A DNA stretch of 64,000 bases from Pseudomonas sp. Root562 (lineage in GTDB: Bacteria > Pseudomonadota > Gammaproteobacteria > Pseudomonadales > Pseudomonadaceae), in contig NZ_LMGK01000021.1 of NCBI RefSeq assembly GCF_001427125.1, positions 148,138 to 212,137 on the forward strand, given 5' to 3'. Below the pieces are notes generated by a model. That model was not told the origin of the DNA, searched no databases, and was given only the letters and a program-made list of their open reading frames with translations. Made by a program: the position numbers and the translations under genes. This document shows, in pieces, positions 7,184-14,940 of this stretch. Numbering within the stretch: the first letter of the stretch is position 1; each line of letters opens with the position of its first letter.

Positions 7184-8629
7184 GTGGCAGATGCAAAGCG
7201 TTTCGATAACTACATCAATGGCGAATGGGTTGCCGGTGGCGATTACTCGGCGAACATCAACCCGTCCGAGCTGAGCGACAACATCGGCGATTACGCCAAG
7301 GCTGACCTGGCCCAGGTCAACGCCGCCATTGATGCTGCCCGTGCCGCATTCCCGGCCTGGTCCACGTCCGGTATTCAGGCGCGTCACGATTCCCTGGACA
7401 AAGTCGGCAGCGAAATCCTCGCCCGTCGCGAAGAGCTCGGCACGCTGCTGGCCCGGGAAGAGGGCAAGACCCTGCCTGAAGCCATCGGTGAAGTGACCCG
7501 CGCCGGTAACATTTTCAAGTTCTTCGCCGGCGAATGCCTGCGTCTGTCCGGCGACTATCTGCCGTCGGTGCGCCCGGGCGTCAACGTCGAAGTGACTCGT
7601 GAGGCCTTGGGCGTGGTCGGCCTGATCACTCCGTGGAACTTCCCGATTGCCATTCCGTCGTGGAAAATCGCCCCGGCCCTGGCCTACGGCAACTGCGTTG
7701 TGCTCAAGCCTGCGGACCTGGTGCCGGGCTGCGCCTGGGCGCTGGCGGAAATCATTTCCCGCGCAGGCTTCCCCGCCGGTGTGTTCAACCTCGTGATGGG
7801 CAGTGGTCGAGTAGTGGGCGATGCACTGGTGCACAGCCCGAAGGTCGACGGCATCAGCTTCACCGGTTCCGTGGGCGTTGGTCGCCAGATCGCCGTGAGC
7901 TGCGTCTCGCGCCAGGCCAAGGTTCAGTTGGAAATGGGCGGCAAGAACCCGCAGATCATTCTCGACGACGCCGACCTCAAGCAAGCGGTCGAACTGTCGG
8001 TACAGAGCGCGTTCTACTCCACCGGCCAGCGTTGCACCGCGTCGAGCCGCTTCATCGTCACCGCCGGGATTCACGACAAGTTCGTTGAAGCCATGGCCGA
8101 ACGCATGAAGTCGATCAAAGTCGGCCACGCCCTGAAAGCCGGCACTGACATCGGTCCTGTCGTTTCGCAAGCGCAGCTCGAGCAAGACATGAAGTACATC
8201 GACATCGGCCAGTCCGAAGGTGCGCGTCTGGTCAGCGGCGGCGGTCTGGTGACCTGTGACACCGAGGGCTACTTCCTCGCGCCAACGCTGTTTGCCGACA
8301 GCGAAGCTGCGATGCGCATCAGCCGTGAAGAGATCTTCGGTCCGGTGGCCAACATTGTCCGCGTCGCCGATTACGATGCTGCGCTGGCCATGGCCAACGA
8401 CACCGAATTCGGTCTGTCGGCGGGCATCGCCACCACATCCCTGAAGTACGCCAACCACTTCAAGCGCCACTCCCAAGCCGGGATGGTAATGGTCAACCTG
8501 CCGACCGCCGGCGTGGATTACCACGTTCCGTTCGGTGGGCGTAAAGGTTCATCCTATGGATCACGTGAGCAAGGTCGCTATGCGCAAGAGTTCTACACGG
8601 TCGTGAAGACCAGCTACATCGGCTCCTGA
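7184..8629 (+). CDS. 2-oxoglutarate semialdehyde dehydrogenase
   Basis: 481-residue aldehyde dehydrogenase. It would oxidise 2-oxoglutarate semialdehyde, the KdgD product, to 2-oxoglutarate with NAD(P)+. Motifs: PWNFPIAIPSWK and the FTGSVGVG cofactor loop, the catalytic Glu in LEMGGKNPQI, and the catalytic Cys in STGQRCTASS. The start is a GTG at 7184 with AGGAG at 7171-7175. The family also includes succinate semialdehyde dehydrogenases; the substrate is assigned from position between kdgD and a hexarate permease. Confidence 0.88.
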   Translation: MADAKRFDNYINGEWVAGGDYSANINPSELSDNIGDYAKADLAQVNAAIDAARAAFPAWSTSGIQARHDSLDKVGSEILARREELGTLLAREEGKTLPEAIGEVTRAGNIFKFFAGECLRLSGDYLPSVRPGVNVEVTREALGVVGLITPWNFPIAIPSWKIAPALAYGNCVVLKPADLVPGCAWALAEIISRAGFPAGVFNLVMGSGRVVGDALVHSPKVDGISFTGSVGVGRQIAVSCVSRQAKVQLEMGGKNPQIILDDADLKQAVELSVQSAFYSTGQRCTASSRFIVTAGIHDKFVEAMAERMKSIKVGHALKAGTDIGPVVSQAQLEQDMKYIDIGQSEGARLVSGGGLVTCDTEGYFLAPTLFADSEAAMRISREEIFGPVANIVRVADYDAALAMANDTEFGLSAGIATTSLKYANHFKRHSQAGMVMVNLPTAGVDYHVPFGGRKGSSYGSREQGRYAQEFYTVVKTSYIGS

Positions 8630-8644
8630 TCCACGCAATACCCT

Positions 8645-8729
8645 GTAGGAGCCGGCTTGCTGGCGATCGCATCACCCGGTGTCAATGACACACCGGGGTG
8701 CCCGCATCGCTGGCAAGCCAGCTCCCACA
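8645..8729. repeat. REP doublet (GTAGGAGC / CTCCCACA variant)
   Basis: Left arm TGTAGGAGCCGGCTTGCTGGCGAT and right arm ATCGCTGGCAAGCCAGCTCCCACA face each other; the middle contains its own palindrome, ACCCGGTGT...ACACCGGGGT. It sits inside the operon, between the dehydrogenase and permease genes. Its right end is complementary to the permease ribosome-binding site. Confidence 0.85.
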
Positions 8730-8775
8730 AAAGACCGAAGAAGATTCACCCGCGCATAAAAATAATTTGTGGGAG
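8722..8775 (+). promoter_or_regulatory. REP arm complementary to permease ribosome-binding site
   Basis: CTCCCACAAA (8722-8731) is the exact reverse complement of TTTGTGGGAG (8766-8775), with 34 bases between. GGGAG at 8771-8775 is the ribosome-binding site for the ATG at 8785. In mRNA this stem would hide that site, so it could lower or control permease translation. Confidence 0.5.
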
Positions 8776-8784
8776 TACATCTAC

Positions 8785-10146
8785 ATGCAATCGACGCAAA
8801 AGCCGACTCACGTCCGCTATCTGATCCTGCTCATGCTTTTCCTGGTGACCACGATCAACTACGCCGACCGGGCTACCATCGCTATCGCTGGCTCCAGCCT
8901 GCAAAAAGACCTCGGCATCGACGCCGTCACCCTTGGCTATATTTTCTCCGCATTCGGTTGGGCCTACGTGGCCGGGCAAATTCCCGGTGGCTGGCTGCTG
9001 GACCGTTTCGGTTCGAAAAAAATCTACGCACTGAGCATCTTCACCTGGTCGCTGTTCACCGTGCTTCAAGGCTTCGTCGGTGAATTTGGCATGTCCACGG
9101 CGGTGGTTGCGCTGTTCATGCTGCGCTTCCTGGTGGGCCTGGCCGAAGCGCCGTCCTTCCCTGGCAACGCGCGCATCGTTGCGGCGTGGTTCCCGACCGC
9201 TGAACGCGGTACGGCCTCGGCGATCTTCAACTCCGCGCAATACTTCGCCACCGTGCTGTTCGCCCCGCTGATGGGCTGGATCGTCTACTCCTTCGGCTGG
9301 GAACATGTGTTCATCGTCATGGGTATCCTGGGCATCATCTTCTCGCTGATCTGGCTGAAAGTGATCTACAGCCCGCGTGAACACCCACGGATCAACGATG
9401 CCGAGTTCAAGCACATCTCCGAGAACGGCGGCATGGTCGACATGGACCAGAAGGGCAAGAAGTCCGACGGTCCGAAGTGGGATTACATCCGTCAGTTGCT
9501 GACCAACCGCATGATGCTCGGCGTGTACCTGGGCCAATACTGCATCAACGGTATCACCTACTTCTTCCTGACGTGGTTCCCGGTGTACCTGGTGCAGGAA
9601 CGCGGCATGACCATCCTAAAGGCCGGTTTCATCGCCTCGTTGCCGGCGATCTGCGGCTTCATCGGTGGTGTGCTCGGCGGGGTGATTTCCGATTACCTGC
9701 TGCGCAAAGGCCATTCCCTGACCTTCGCCCGCAAGGCACCGATCATTGCCGGCCTGCTGGTTTCCAGCAGCATCGTGGCCTGCAACTATGTCGATGTTGA
9801 ATGGATGGTCGTCGGCTTCATGGCCCTGGCATTCTTCGGCAAAGGCGTTGGCGCACTGGGCTGGGCCGTGGTGTCCGACACCTCGCCGAAACAGATCGCC
9901 GGTCTGAGCGGTGGCCTGTTCAACACTTTCGGTAACCTGGCCTCGATCACCACCCCGATCGTGATCGGCTACATCATCAGTTCCACCGGCTCGTTCAAGT
10001 GGGCGCTGGTGTTCGTTGGTTGCAACGCACTGGTCGCGGTGTTCAGCTATCTGGTGATCGTCGGTCCGATCAAGCGTGTGGTGCTCAAAGAGCCACCGGT
10101 CAGCGGTCCTGAAACCAACAATAAATTGTCTCAAGCGCATTCCTGA
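8785..10146 (+). CDS. MFS hexarate (glucarate/galactarate) permease
   Basis: 453 residues with about twelve hydrophobic segments, of the anion:cation symporter (GudP/GarP-like) branch of the major facilitator superfamily. The N-terminal signature TTINYADRATIAIAG and the loop GGWLLDRFGSKK are typical. It should import galactarate and/or glucarate with protons across the inner membrane. I chose the ATG at 8785 with GGGAG nine bases ahead; the open frame runs back to 8698 but those codons lie in the REP element. It is followed by garD after 11 bp. Confidence 0.9.
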   Translation: MQSTQKPTHVRYLILLMLFLVTTINYADRATIAIAGSSLQKDLGIDAVTLGYIFSAFGWAYVAGQIPGGWLLDRFGSKKIYALSIFTWSLFTVLQGFVGEFGMSTAVVALFMLRFLVGLAEAPSFPGNARIVAAWFPTAERGTASAIFNSAQYFATVLFAPLMGWIVYSFGWEHVFIVMGILGIIFSLIWLKVIYSPREHPRINDAEFKHISENGGMVDMDQKGKKSDGPKWDYIRQLLTNRMMLGVYLGQYCINGITYFFLTWFPVYLVQERGMTILKAGFIASLPAICGFIGGVLGGVISDYLLRKGHSLTFARKAPIIAGLLVSSSIVACNYVDVEWMVVGFMALAFFGKGVGALGWAVVSDTSPKQIAGLSGGLFNTFGNLASITTPIVIGYIISSTGSFKWALVFVGCNALVAVFSYLVIVGPIKRVVLKEPPVSGPETNNKLSQAHS

Positions 10147-10157
10147 GGAGCGGCGTC

Positions 10158-11711
10158 ATGCAGTTGATTGAACATTCCGACTCGCCGCGCTACATCCGCC
10201 TGCACGAGCGGGACAATGTGGTGATCGTGGTCAACGATCAGGGCGTCCCGGCCGGCACCGAGTTTGCCGATGGCCTGGTCACCGTGGACTTCGTGCCACA
10301 GAGCCACAAGGTCACCCTGGAAGACATTCCCGAGGGTGGCCAGGTGATTCGTTACGGCCAGGTCATTGGCTACGCCTTGCAGCCGATTCCACGCGGCAGT
10401 TGGGTCAAGGAAGATCAACTGCGCATGCCGACCGCGCCACCGCTGGACAGCCTGCCGCTGTCTACCGAAGTGCCGGCCGCGCAAGCACCGCTGGAAGGCT
10501 TCACCTTCGAGGGTTATCGCAACGCCGACGGCACCGTCGGCACGCGCAACATCCTTGGCATCACCACCACCGTGCAATGTGTGACCGGTGTGCTCGACCA
10601 CGCGGTCAAGCGTATCAAGGACGAATTGCTGCCCAAGTACCCGCACGTTGATGACGTGGTGGCGTTGACCCACAGCTACGGCTGTGGCGTGGCAATTACG
10701 GCCACCGACGCCTACATCCCGATTCGTACTGTGCGCAATCTGGCGCGCAACCCGAACTTGGGTGGTGAGGCCCTGGTGATCAGCCTGGGTTGCGAGAAAT
10801 TGCAGGCCGGGCAAGTGATGCACGAGGACGATGCCTCGGTGGACTTGAGCGAGCCGTGGCTCTATCGCCTGCAGGATTCCAGTCACGGTTTTACCGAGAT
10901 GATCGAACAGATCATGGAGCTGGCGGAAATCCGTCTGAAGAAGCTTGATCAACGCCGTCGGGAAACCGTGCCGGCGTCCGAGCTGATTCTCGGCATGCAG
11001 TGCGGTGGCAGCGATGCGTTTTCCGGCATCACTGCCAACCCGGCCCTCGGCTATGCCTCGGACCTGTTGCTGCGGGCGGGCGCGACGGTGATGTTTTCCG
11101 AAGTCACCGAAGTGCGCGACGCAATCTACCTGCTGACATCTCGGGCGCAGACCAGGGAGGTCGCCGAGGAACTGGTACGGGAAATGGACTGGTACGACCG
11201 TTATCTCGCCAAGGGCGAAGCGGATCGCAGCGCCAACACCACGCCAGGCAACAAGAAGGGCGGGTTGTCGAACATCGTCGAGAAATCCCTGGGCTCGATC
11301 GTCAAGTCCGGCAGCAGCGCAATCAGCGGCGTGCTCGGCCCTGGCGAGCGGTTCAAGGACAAAGGCCTGATCTTCTGCGCGACCCCGGCCAGCGACTTCG
11401 TCTGCGGGACGTTGCAACTGGCGGCGGGGATGAACCTGCACGTGTTCACCACCGGACGTGGCACGCCTTATGGCTTGGCCATGGCCCCCGTGGTGAAAGT
11501 GTCGACCCGGACGGAACTGGCGCAACGCTGGCCGGACCTGATCGACATTGACGCCGGGCGCATTGCTACAGGCCGGGCCTCCATCGAGGAGCTGGGCTGG
11601 GAGTTGTTCCACTACTATCTGGATGTGGCCAGCGGCAAGCAGCAGACGTGGGCTGAGAAGCACAAGCTGCATAACGACATCACCTTGTTCAACCCGGCGC
11701 CGATCACCTGA
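10158..11711 (+). CDS. garD: galactarate dehydratase
   Basis: 517 residues of the UxaA/GarD family. It dehydrates galactarate (mucate) to 5-dehydro-4-deoxy-D-glucarate, the KdgD substrate, using iron. The N-terminal SAF domain (about residues 10-85) contains HERDNVVIV and QVIGYALQPI. The catalytic part shows GYRNADGTVGTRNI, LTHSYGCG, ILGMQCGGSDAFSGITANPA and FTTGRGTPYGLA, matching GarD/altronate dehydratase. Altronate dehydratase is the alternative, but kdgD and the semialdehyde dehydrogenase beside it favour galactarate. ATG at 10158 with GAGGAG a few bases upstream. Confidence 0.9.
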   Translation: MQLIEHSDSPRYIRLHERDNVVIVVNDQGVPAGTEFADGLVTVDFVPQSHKVTLEDIPEGGQVIRYGQVIGYALQPIPRGSWVKEDQLRMPTAPPLDSLPLSTEVPAAQAPLEGFTFEGYRNADGTVGTRNILGITTTVQCVTGVLDHAVKRIKDELLPKYPHVDDVVALTHSYGCGVAITATDAYIPIRTVRNLARNPNLGGEALVISLGCEKLQAGQVMHEDDASVDLSEPWLYRLQDSSHGFTEMIEQIMELAEIRLKKLDQRRRETVPASELILGMQCGGSDAFSGITANPALGYASDLLLRAGATVMFSEVTEVRDAIYLLTSRAQTREVAEELVREMDWYDRYLAKGEADRSANTTPGNKKGGLSNIVEKSLGSIVKSGSSAISGVLGPGERFKDKGLIFCATPASDFVCGTLQLAAGMNLHVFTTGRGTPYGLAMAPVVKVSTRTELAQRWPDLIDIDAGRIATGRASIEELGWELFHYYLDVASGKQQTWAEKHKLHNDITLFNPAPIT

Positions 11712-11714
11712 GAC

Positions 11715-11729
11715 TGTGGCGAGGGAGCT
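11715..11729. repeat. fragment of the TGTGG..GGGAGC repeat
   Basis: TGTGGCGAGGGAGCT matches the end of the repeat family seen at 411-560. It is cut off exactly where the next repeat family begins at 11730, suggesting that the latter inserted into it. Confidence 0.5.
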
Positions 11730-11837
11730 GATCGTTCCCACGCTCTGCGTGGGAATGCAGCCCGGGACGCTCTGCGTCCCAAAAGCTCGACGCAGAGCGT
11801 CACAAGAGGCATTCCCACGCAGAGCGTGGGAACGATC
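11730..11837. repeat. palindromic repeat, GATCGTTCCC family, copy 1
   Basis: The 108-bp element begins GATCGTTCCCACGCTCTGC and ends in its reverse complement over 29 bases. Each end is itself a hairpin (TTCCCACGC...GCGTGGGAA) and two more GC-rich inverted repeats (GGGACGC...GCGTCCC, GACGCAGAGCGTC) lie inside. Same family as 14824-14933 and 55274-55384. It follows the garD stop. Confidence 0.85.
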
Positions 11838-11896
11838 CGGGTGAAAGTGGCTTATCATTAGCCTACTAACGACGCTCACCCAAGGTTACCCCCGGC

Positions 11897-12838
11897 ATGC
11901 TGGCAATTTTCCTCGAAACCCTGAACATCACCGCACCGGTGTTCGCCATGCTGTTTCTCGGGGTGTTGCTCAAACGCATCGACTGGATCAACGACAACTT
12001 CATCCACACCGCGTCGGCCCTGGTGTTCAACGTCAGCATGCCGGCGTTGCTGTTTCTGGGCATCCTGCATGCCGACCTGCACGCCGCGCTGCAACCGGCG
12101 CTGCTGATCTATTTCTCCCTCGCGACCCTGGTGTGCTTTGCCATCGCCTGGGGTTGGGCGATTGTCAAATGCCCGCGCGAAGACCGCGGAATTTATACCC
12201 AGGGCGCCTTTCGCGGTAACAACGGGGTCATCGGCCTGGCGCTGGCAGCGAGCATGTACGGCGACTATGGGATTTCCCTCGGGGCGATTCTCGCGGCGTT
12301 GGTCATCCTGTTCTACAACACGCTGTCGACCATCGTGCTGGCGGTGTACAGCCCGGTGATCAAGTCCGATCCGTGGAGCATCTGCAAAAGCGTCATGGTC
12401 AATCCGTTGATCATCAGCGTGTTTGCGGCGGCCCCGTTTGCGTACTTCAAAATCAGTCTGCCGGGATGGCTGGAGACGTCCGGCCAATATCTGGCGCAAA
12501 CCACTTTGCCGTTGGCGTTGATCTGCATTGGCGGCACGTTGTCGCTGGCGGCGATGCGCAAAAGTGGTTCGATGGCATTCAGCTCGAGCCTGGTGAAAAT
12601 GCTCGGCCTGCCGATCCTGGCGACACTCGGCGCCTGGCTCTGGGGCTTCCGTGGTGCGGAGTTGGGGATTCTGTTCCTGTACTTCGGCAGCCCGACTGCA
12701 GCGGCCAGTTTCGTCATGGCCCGCGCGGCGGACGGCAATCATGAATTGGCGGCGGCGATCATCGTGATCACCACGCTGATGGCAGCGGTCACCACCAATA
12801 TCGGGATCTTTTTGTTGCAGTGGGGTGGGTGGATTTAA
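11897..12838 (+). CDS. AEC-family transporter
   Basis: 313 residues with about ten hydrophobic segments arranged as two five-helix halves, the layout of the auxin-efflux-carrier family, which in bacteria moves organic acids such as malate or malonate. N-terminal text FAMLFLGVLLKRIDWIND and the mid-protein FRGNNGVIGLALA (residues ~105-117, the conserved NNGxxG element) support the family. Substrate unknown. It stands alone between two repeats, and the following gene is convergent. Confidence 0.8.
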   Translation: MLAIFLETLNITAPVFAMLFLGVLLKRIDWINDNFIHTASALVFNVSMPALLFLGILHADLHAALQPALLIYFSLATLVCFAIAWGWAIVKCPREDRGIYTQGAFRGNNGVIGLALAASMYGDYGISLGAILAALVILFYNTLSTIVLAVYSPVIKSDPWSICKSVMVNPLIISVFAAAPFAYFKISLPGWLETSGQYLAQTTLPLALICIGGTLSLAAMRKSGSMAFSSSLVKMLGLPILATLGAWLWGFRGAELGILFLYFGSPTAAASFVMARAADGNHELAAAIIVITTLMAAVTTNIGIFLLQWGGWI

Positions 12839-12867
12839 TCGATAGATTTGCGGCGTGTATCAGTGCT

Positions 12868-12933
12868 CTTCGCGGGCAAGCCTCGCTCCTACGGGTTCGA
12901 TATCCCCTGTAGGAGCGAGGCTTGCCCGCGAAG
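12868..12933. repeat. REP doublet (GTAGGAGCGAGG family)
   Basis: CTTCGCGGGCAAGCCTCGCTCCTAC and its reverse complement, GTAGGAGCGAGGCTTGCCCGCGAAG, are separated by 16 bases. It lies between the convergent AEC transporter and carboxymuconolactone-decarboxylase-like genes. Confidence 0.9.
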
Positions 12934-12946
12934 GGGGCGGACCTGA

Positions 12947-13327
12947 TTACTCCGGCTTCTGGTAGCTATCAATCACTTCCTGCGCCGCCCGAAACGCATC
13001 GATTGCCGCCGGCACACCGGCATACACCGCGCAATGCAGCAGCGCTTCGCGGATTTCATCCACGGTGCAGCCGTTGTTCAGTGCGCCGCGTACATGACCT
13101 TTCAATTCCTGCGGGCACTTCAGCGCGGTCAGCGCGGCGAGGGTGATCAGGCTGCGGGTTTTCAGCGGCAAGCCTTCACGATTCCACACGGCGCCCCAGG
13201 CGTGTTCGTTGACGAAATCCTGTAATGGCTGGGTGAAATCTGTGGCGTTGCCCAGGGCGCGGTCGACAAAGGCGTCGCCCATCACTTGGCGACGTACTTC
13301 AACGCCGGGTTTTTTATGCTCGGTCAT
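12947..13327 (-). CDS. carboxymuconolactone decarboxylase family protein
   Basis: 126 residues, the length of PcaC. The pattern LPLKTRSLITLAALTAL, then HVRGALNNGCTVDEIREALLHCAVYAGVPAAIDAF is that of the CMD domain. True PcaC removes CO2 from 4-carboxymuconolactone in protocatechuate breakdown, but no other pca gene is near, so a paralogue of unknown substrate is as likely. No CxxC pair, so it is not an AhpD-type peroxidase. Its ATG overlaps the stop of the antiporter gene (ATGA), which makes the two one transcription unit. Confidence 0.8.
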   Translation of the reverse strand: MTEHKKPGVEVRRQVMGDAFVDRALGNATDFTQPLQDFVNEHAWGAVWNREGLPLKTRSLITLAALTALKCPQELKGHVRGALNNGCTVDEIREALLHCAVYAGVPAAIDAFRAAQEVIDSYQKPE

Positions 13328-14385
13328 GGCAATTCCTTCTTGTGGTGTTGGCGCCGCCAGGCGCGCAGCGACGTGAACAACAAAAATGCCACCAGCGCCG
13401 GCAGGATGAAAAACAGCATCAGGTGCTCAAGCTTGCCCGCCAGTGGCATGCCGGTGGTGAACGACAACACGTGCAGGCCGTAAGCCAGGTACAAGCCCAG
13501 AAACAGCAGGCCTTCGGCGCGGGTCACGCGATAACCGGAGTAGAACACCGGCATGCACAGCACGGCGACACCGAGCATCACCGGCAGGTCGAAGTCCAGG
13601 GCGTTGGGCGATACGGACAGGGGCGATGGCGCAAGCAGTGCCGTCACTCCGAGCACGCCCAGAAGGTTGAACAAATTACTGCCGATCACGTTGCCCACGG
13701 CGATCTCCCGTTCACCGCGCAACGCTGCGATCAGCGATGTCGCCAGTTCAGGCAAGGAGGTGCTGACCGCAACGATGGTCAGACCGATGATCCGCTCTGA
13801 CAAACCCAGGTCGGTGGCAACCGCCACCGCTGCACCCAGCAACAGATGCCCCGCATACACCAGCATCCCCAGCCCGGCGATGATCATCAGCACGCTGGTG
13901 AACCATGGCGCTTCGCCGGTGTGGCTGTGAGCCGATACCGGACGCACAGAATGCCGTGACTGGCGCAGCAGCAACGCCAGGTACAGAAGCAATGACGCGA
14001 GCAGAACCACACCGTCGGCGCGAGTCAGTTCTTCATTCCACGCCAGTAAGAAAACCAGCAGGCTGGCACCGATCATCAGGGGAATATCCAGGCGCACCAG
14101 TTGCCGCGACACCCGCAGTGGAATGATCAACGCCGAGAGGCCGAGAGTGACCAGGATGTTGAATATGCTGCTGCCGATCACACTGCCGACAGCGATGTCG
14201 GCGTTATGGGTCAGCGTGGCTTGCAGGCTGACGGCCATCTGCGGCGCGCTGCTGCCGAGGGCGACGATGGTCAGGCCGATGATCAGCGGTCGAACATGCA
14301 GGCGCGCGGCCAGTCGTACCGCGGCGCGCACCATCAATTCGGCGCCGGCAATCAACAGCACCAGGCCGCTGAGCAATTCGATCAC
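13324..14385 (-). CDS. calcium/sodium (CaCA-family) antiporter, YrbG-like
   Basis: 353 residues, two homologous five-helix halves. The two ion-binding alpha repeats are visible: VALGSSAPQMAVSLQA (about residues 42-57; Gln where many relatives have Glu) and VAVSTSLPELATSLIA (about residue 205-220). Each is followed by the paired motif AVGSVIGSSIFN or AVGNVIGSNLFN. Family members exchange Ca2+ or other cations for Na+ or H+ at the inner membrane. The start is a GTG at 14385; no ATG lies in frame upstream. Overlaps the next gene by 4 bp. The altered first repeat leaves ion preference open. Confidence 0.85.
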   Translation of the reverse strand: MIELLSGLVLLIAGAELMVRAAVRLAARLHVRPLIIGLTIVALGSSAPQMAVSLQATLTHNADIAVGSVIGSSIFNILVTLGLSALIIPLRVSRQLVRLDIPLMIGASLLVFLLAWNEELTRADGVVLLASLLLYLALLLRQSRHSVRPVSAHSHTGEAPWFTSVLMIIAGLGMLVYAGHLLLGAAVAVATDLGLSERIIGLTIVAVSTSLPELATSLIAALRGEREIAVGNVIGSNLFNLLGVLGVTALLAPSPLSVSPNALDFDLPVMLGVAVLCMPVFYSGYRVTRAEGLLFLGLYLAYGLHVLSFTTGMPLAGKLEHLMLFFILPALVAFLLFTSLRAWRRQHHKKELP

Positions 14386-14435
14386 GCTGATCAGGGGTAG
14401 GTCGGCTAGTCCGAAAATGGCTGGGGCTCCAAGTG

Positions 14436-14810
14436 TCAGTCGTCGAGGGCCTGGACGCGAACCCGCGCAGTGCCGCTCCTGAGCATGCCCAAGCGCGCGG
14501 CAGCTTCATGGGACAAGTCGATCAGGCGTCCACGGGTATGTGGCCCGCGGTCGTTGATGCGCACCACGCAGGACTTGTCGTTGTTCAGGTTAGTGACCTT
14601 CACCCGTGTGCCGAAAGGCAATTGGCGATGGGCGGCGGTCAGGGAATTCTTGTTGAAACGCTCACCACTGGCGGTGCGCTTGCCTTGGTGTTTGGCGCCG
14701 TAATACGAGGCAACTCCGGTCTTGTCATAGCCGTGCGGATCGACGATATCGTTGCTGGCGCAACCGGCAAGGAGCGAGAGGAGGGCGCAGGCACTTAGCA
14801 GACGCTTCAT
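14436..14810 (-). CDS. small RlpA-like lipoprotein
   Basis: 124 residues. A lipoprotein signal ends in LLAGC (lipidated Cys about residue 16), so it should be anchored in the outer membrane. The rest is one double-psi beta-barrel domain with GVASYYGAKHQGKRTASGE, PFGTRVKVTNL and VRINDRGPHTRGRLIDLS, the catalytic-site pattern of RlpA lytic transglycosylases (Asp in NDRGP). It lacks the SPOR domain that takes RlpA to the septum, so it is a short family member, not rlpA itself. Single gene; its last base is about 50 bp before the antiporter start. Confidence 0.85.
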   Translation of the reverse strand: MKRLLSACALLSLLAGCASNDIVDPHGYDKTGVASYYGAKHQGKRTASGERFNKNSLTAAHRQLPFGTRVKVTNLNNDKSCVVRINDRGPHTRGRLIDLSHEAAARLGMLRSGTARVRVQALDD

Positions 14811-14823
14811 TAGGTGACCCCAT

Positions 14824-14933
14824 GATCGTTCCCACGCTCCGTGTGGGAATGCAGCTCGTGACGCTCCGCGTCACAAAATAAGCGGACGCAGAGCGTCCAG
14901 AGAGGCGTTCCCACGCAGAGCGTGGGAACGATC
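14824..14933. repeat. palindromic repeat, GATCGTTCCC family, copy 2
   Basis: Starts GATCGTTCCCACGCTCCGTG and ends CGCAGAGCGTGGGAACGATC, with the same inner hairpins as the copy at 11730-11837 but diverged inside (GTGACGC...GCGTCAC). It lies behind the gatB stop, before the RlpA-like gene. Confidence 0.85.
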
Positions 14934-14940
14934 CCTGTGG

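Noticed and set aside
10131..11879. 582-codon minus-strand frame
   Set aside because: Antisense to garD and extends through a repeat element.
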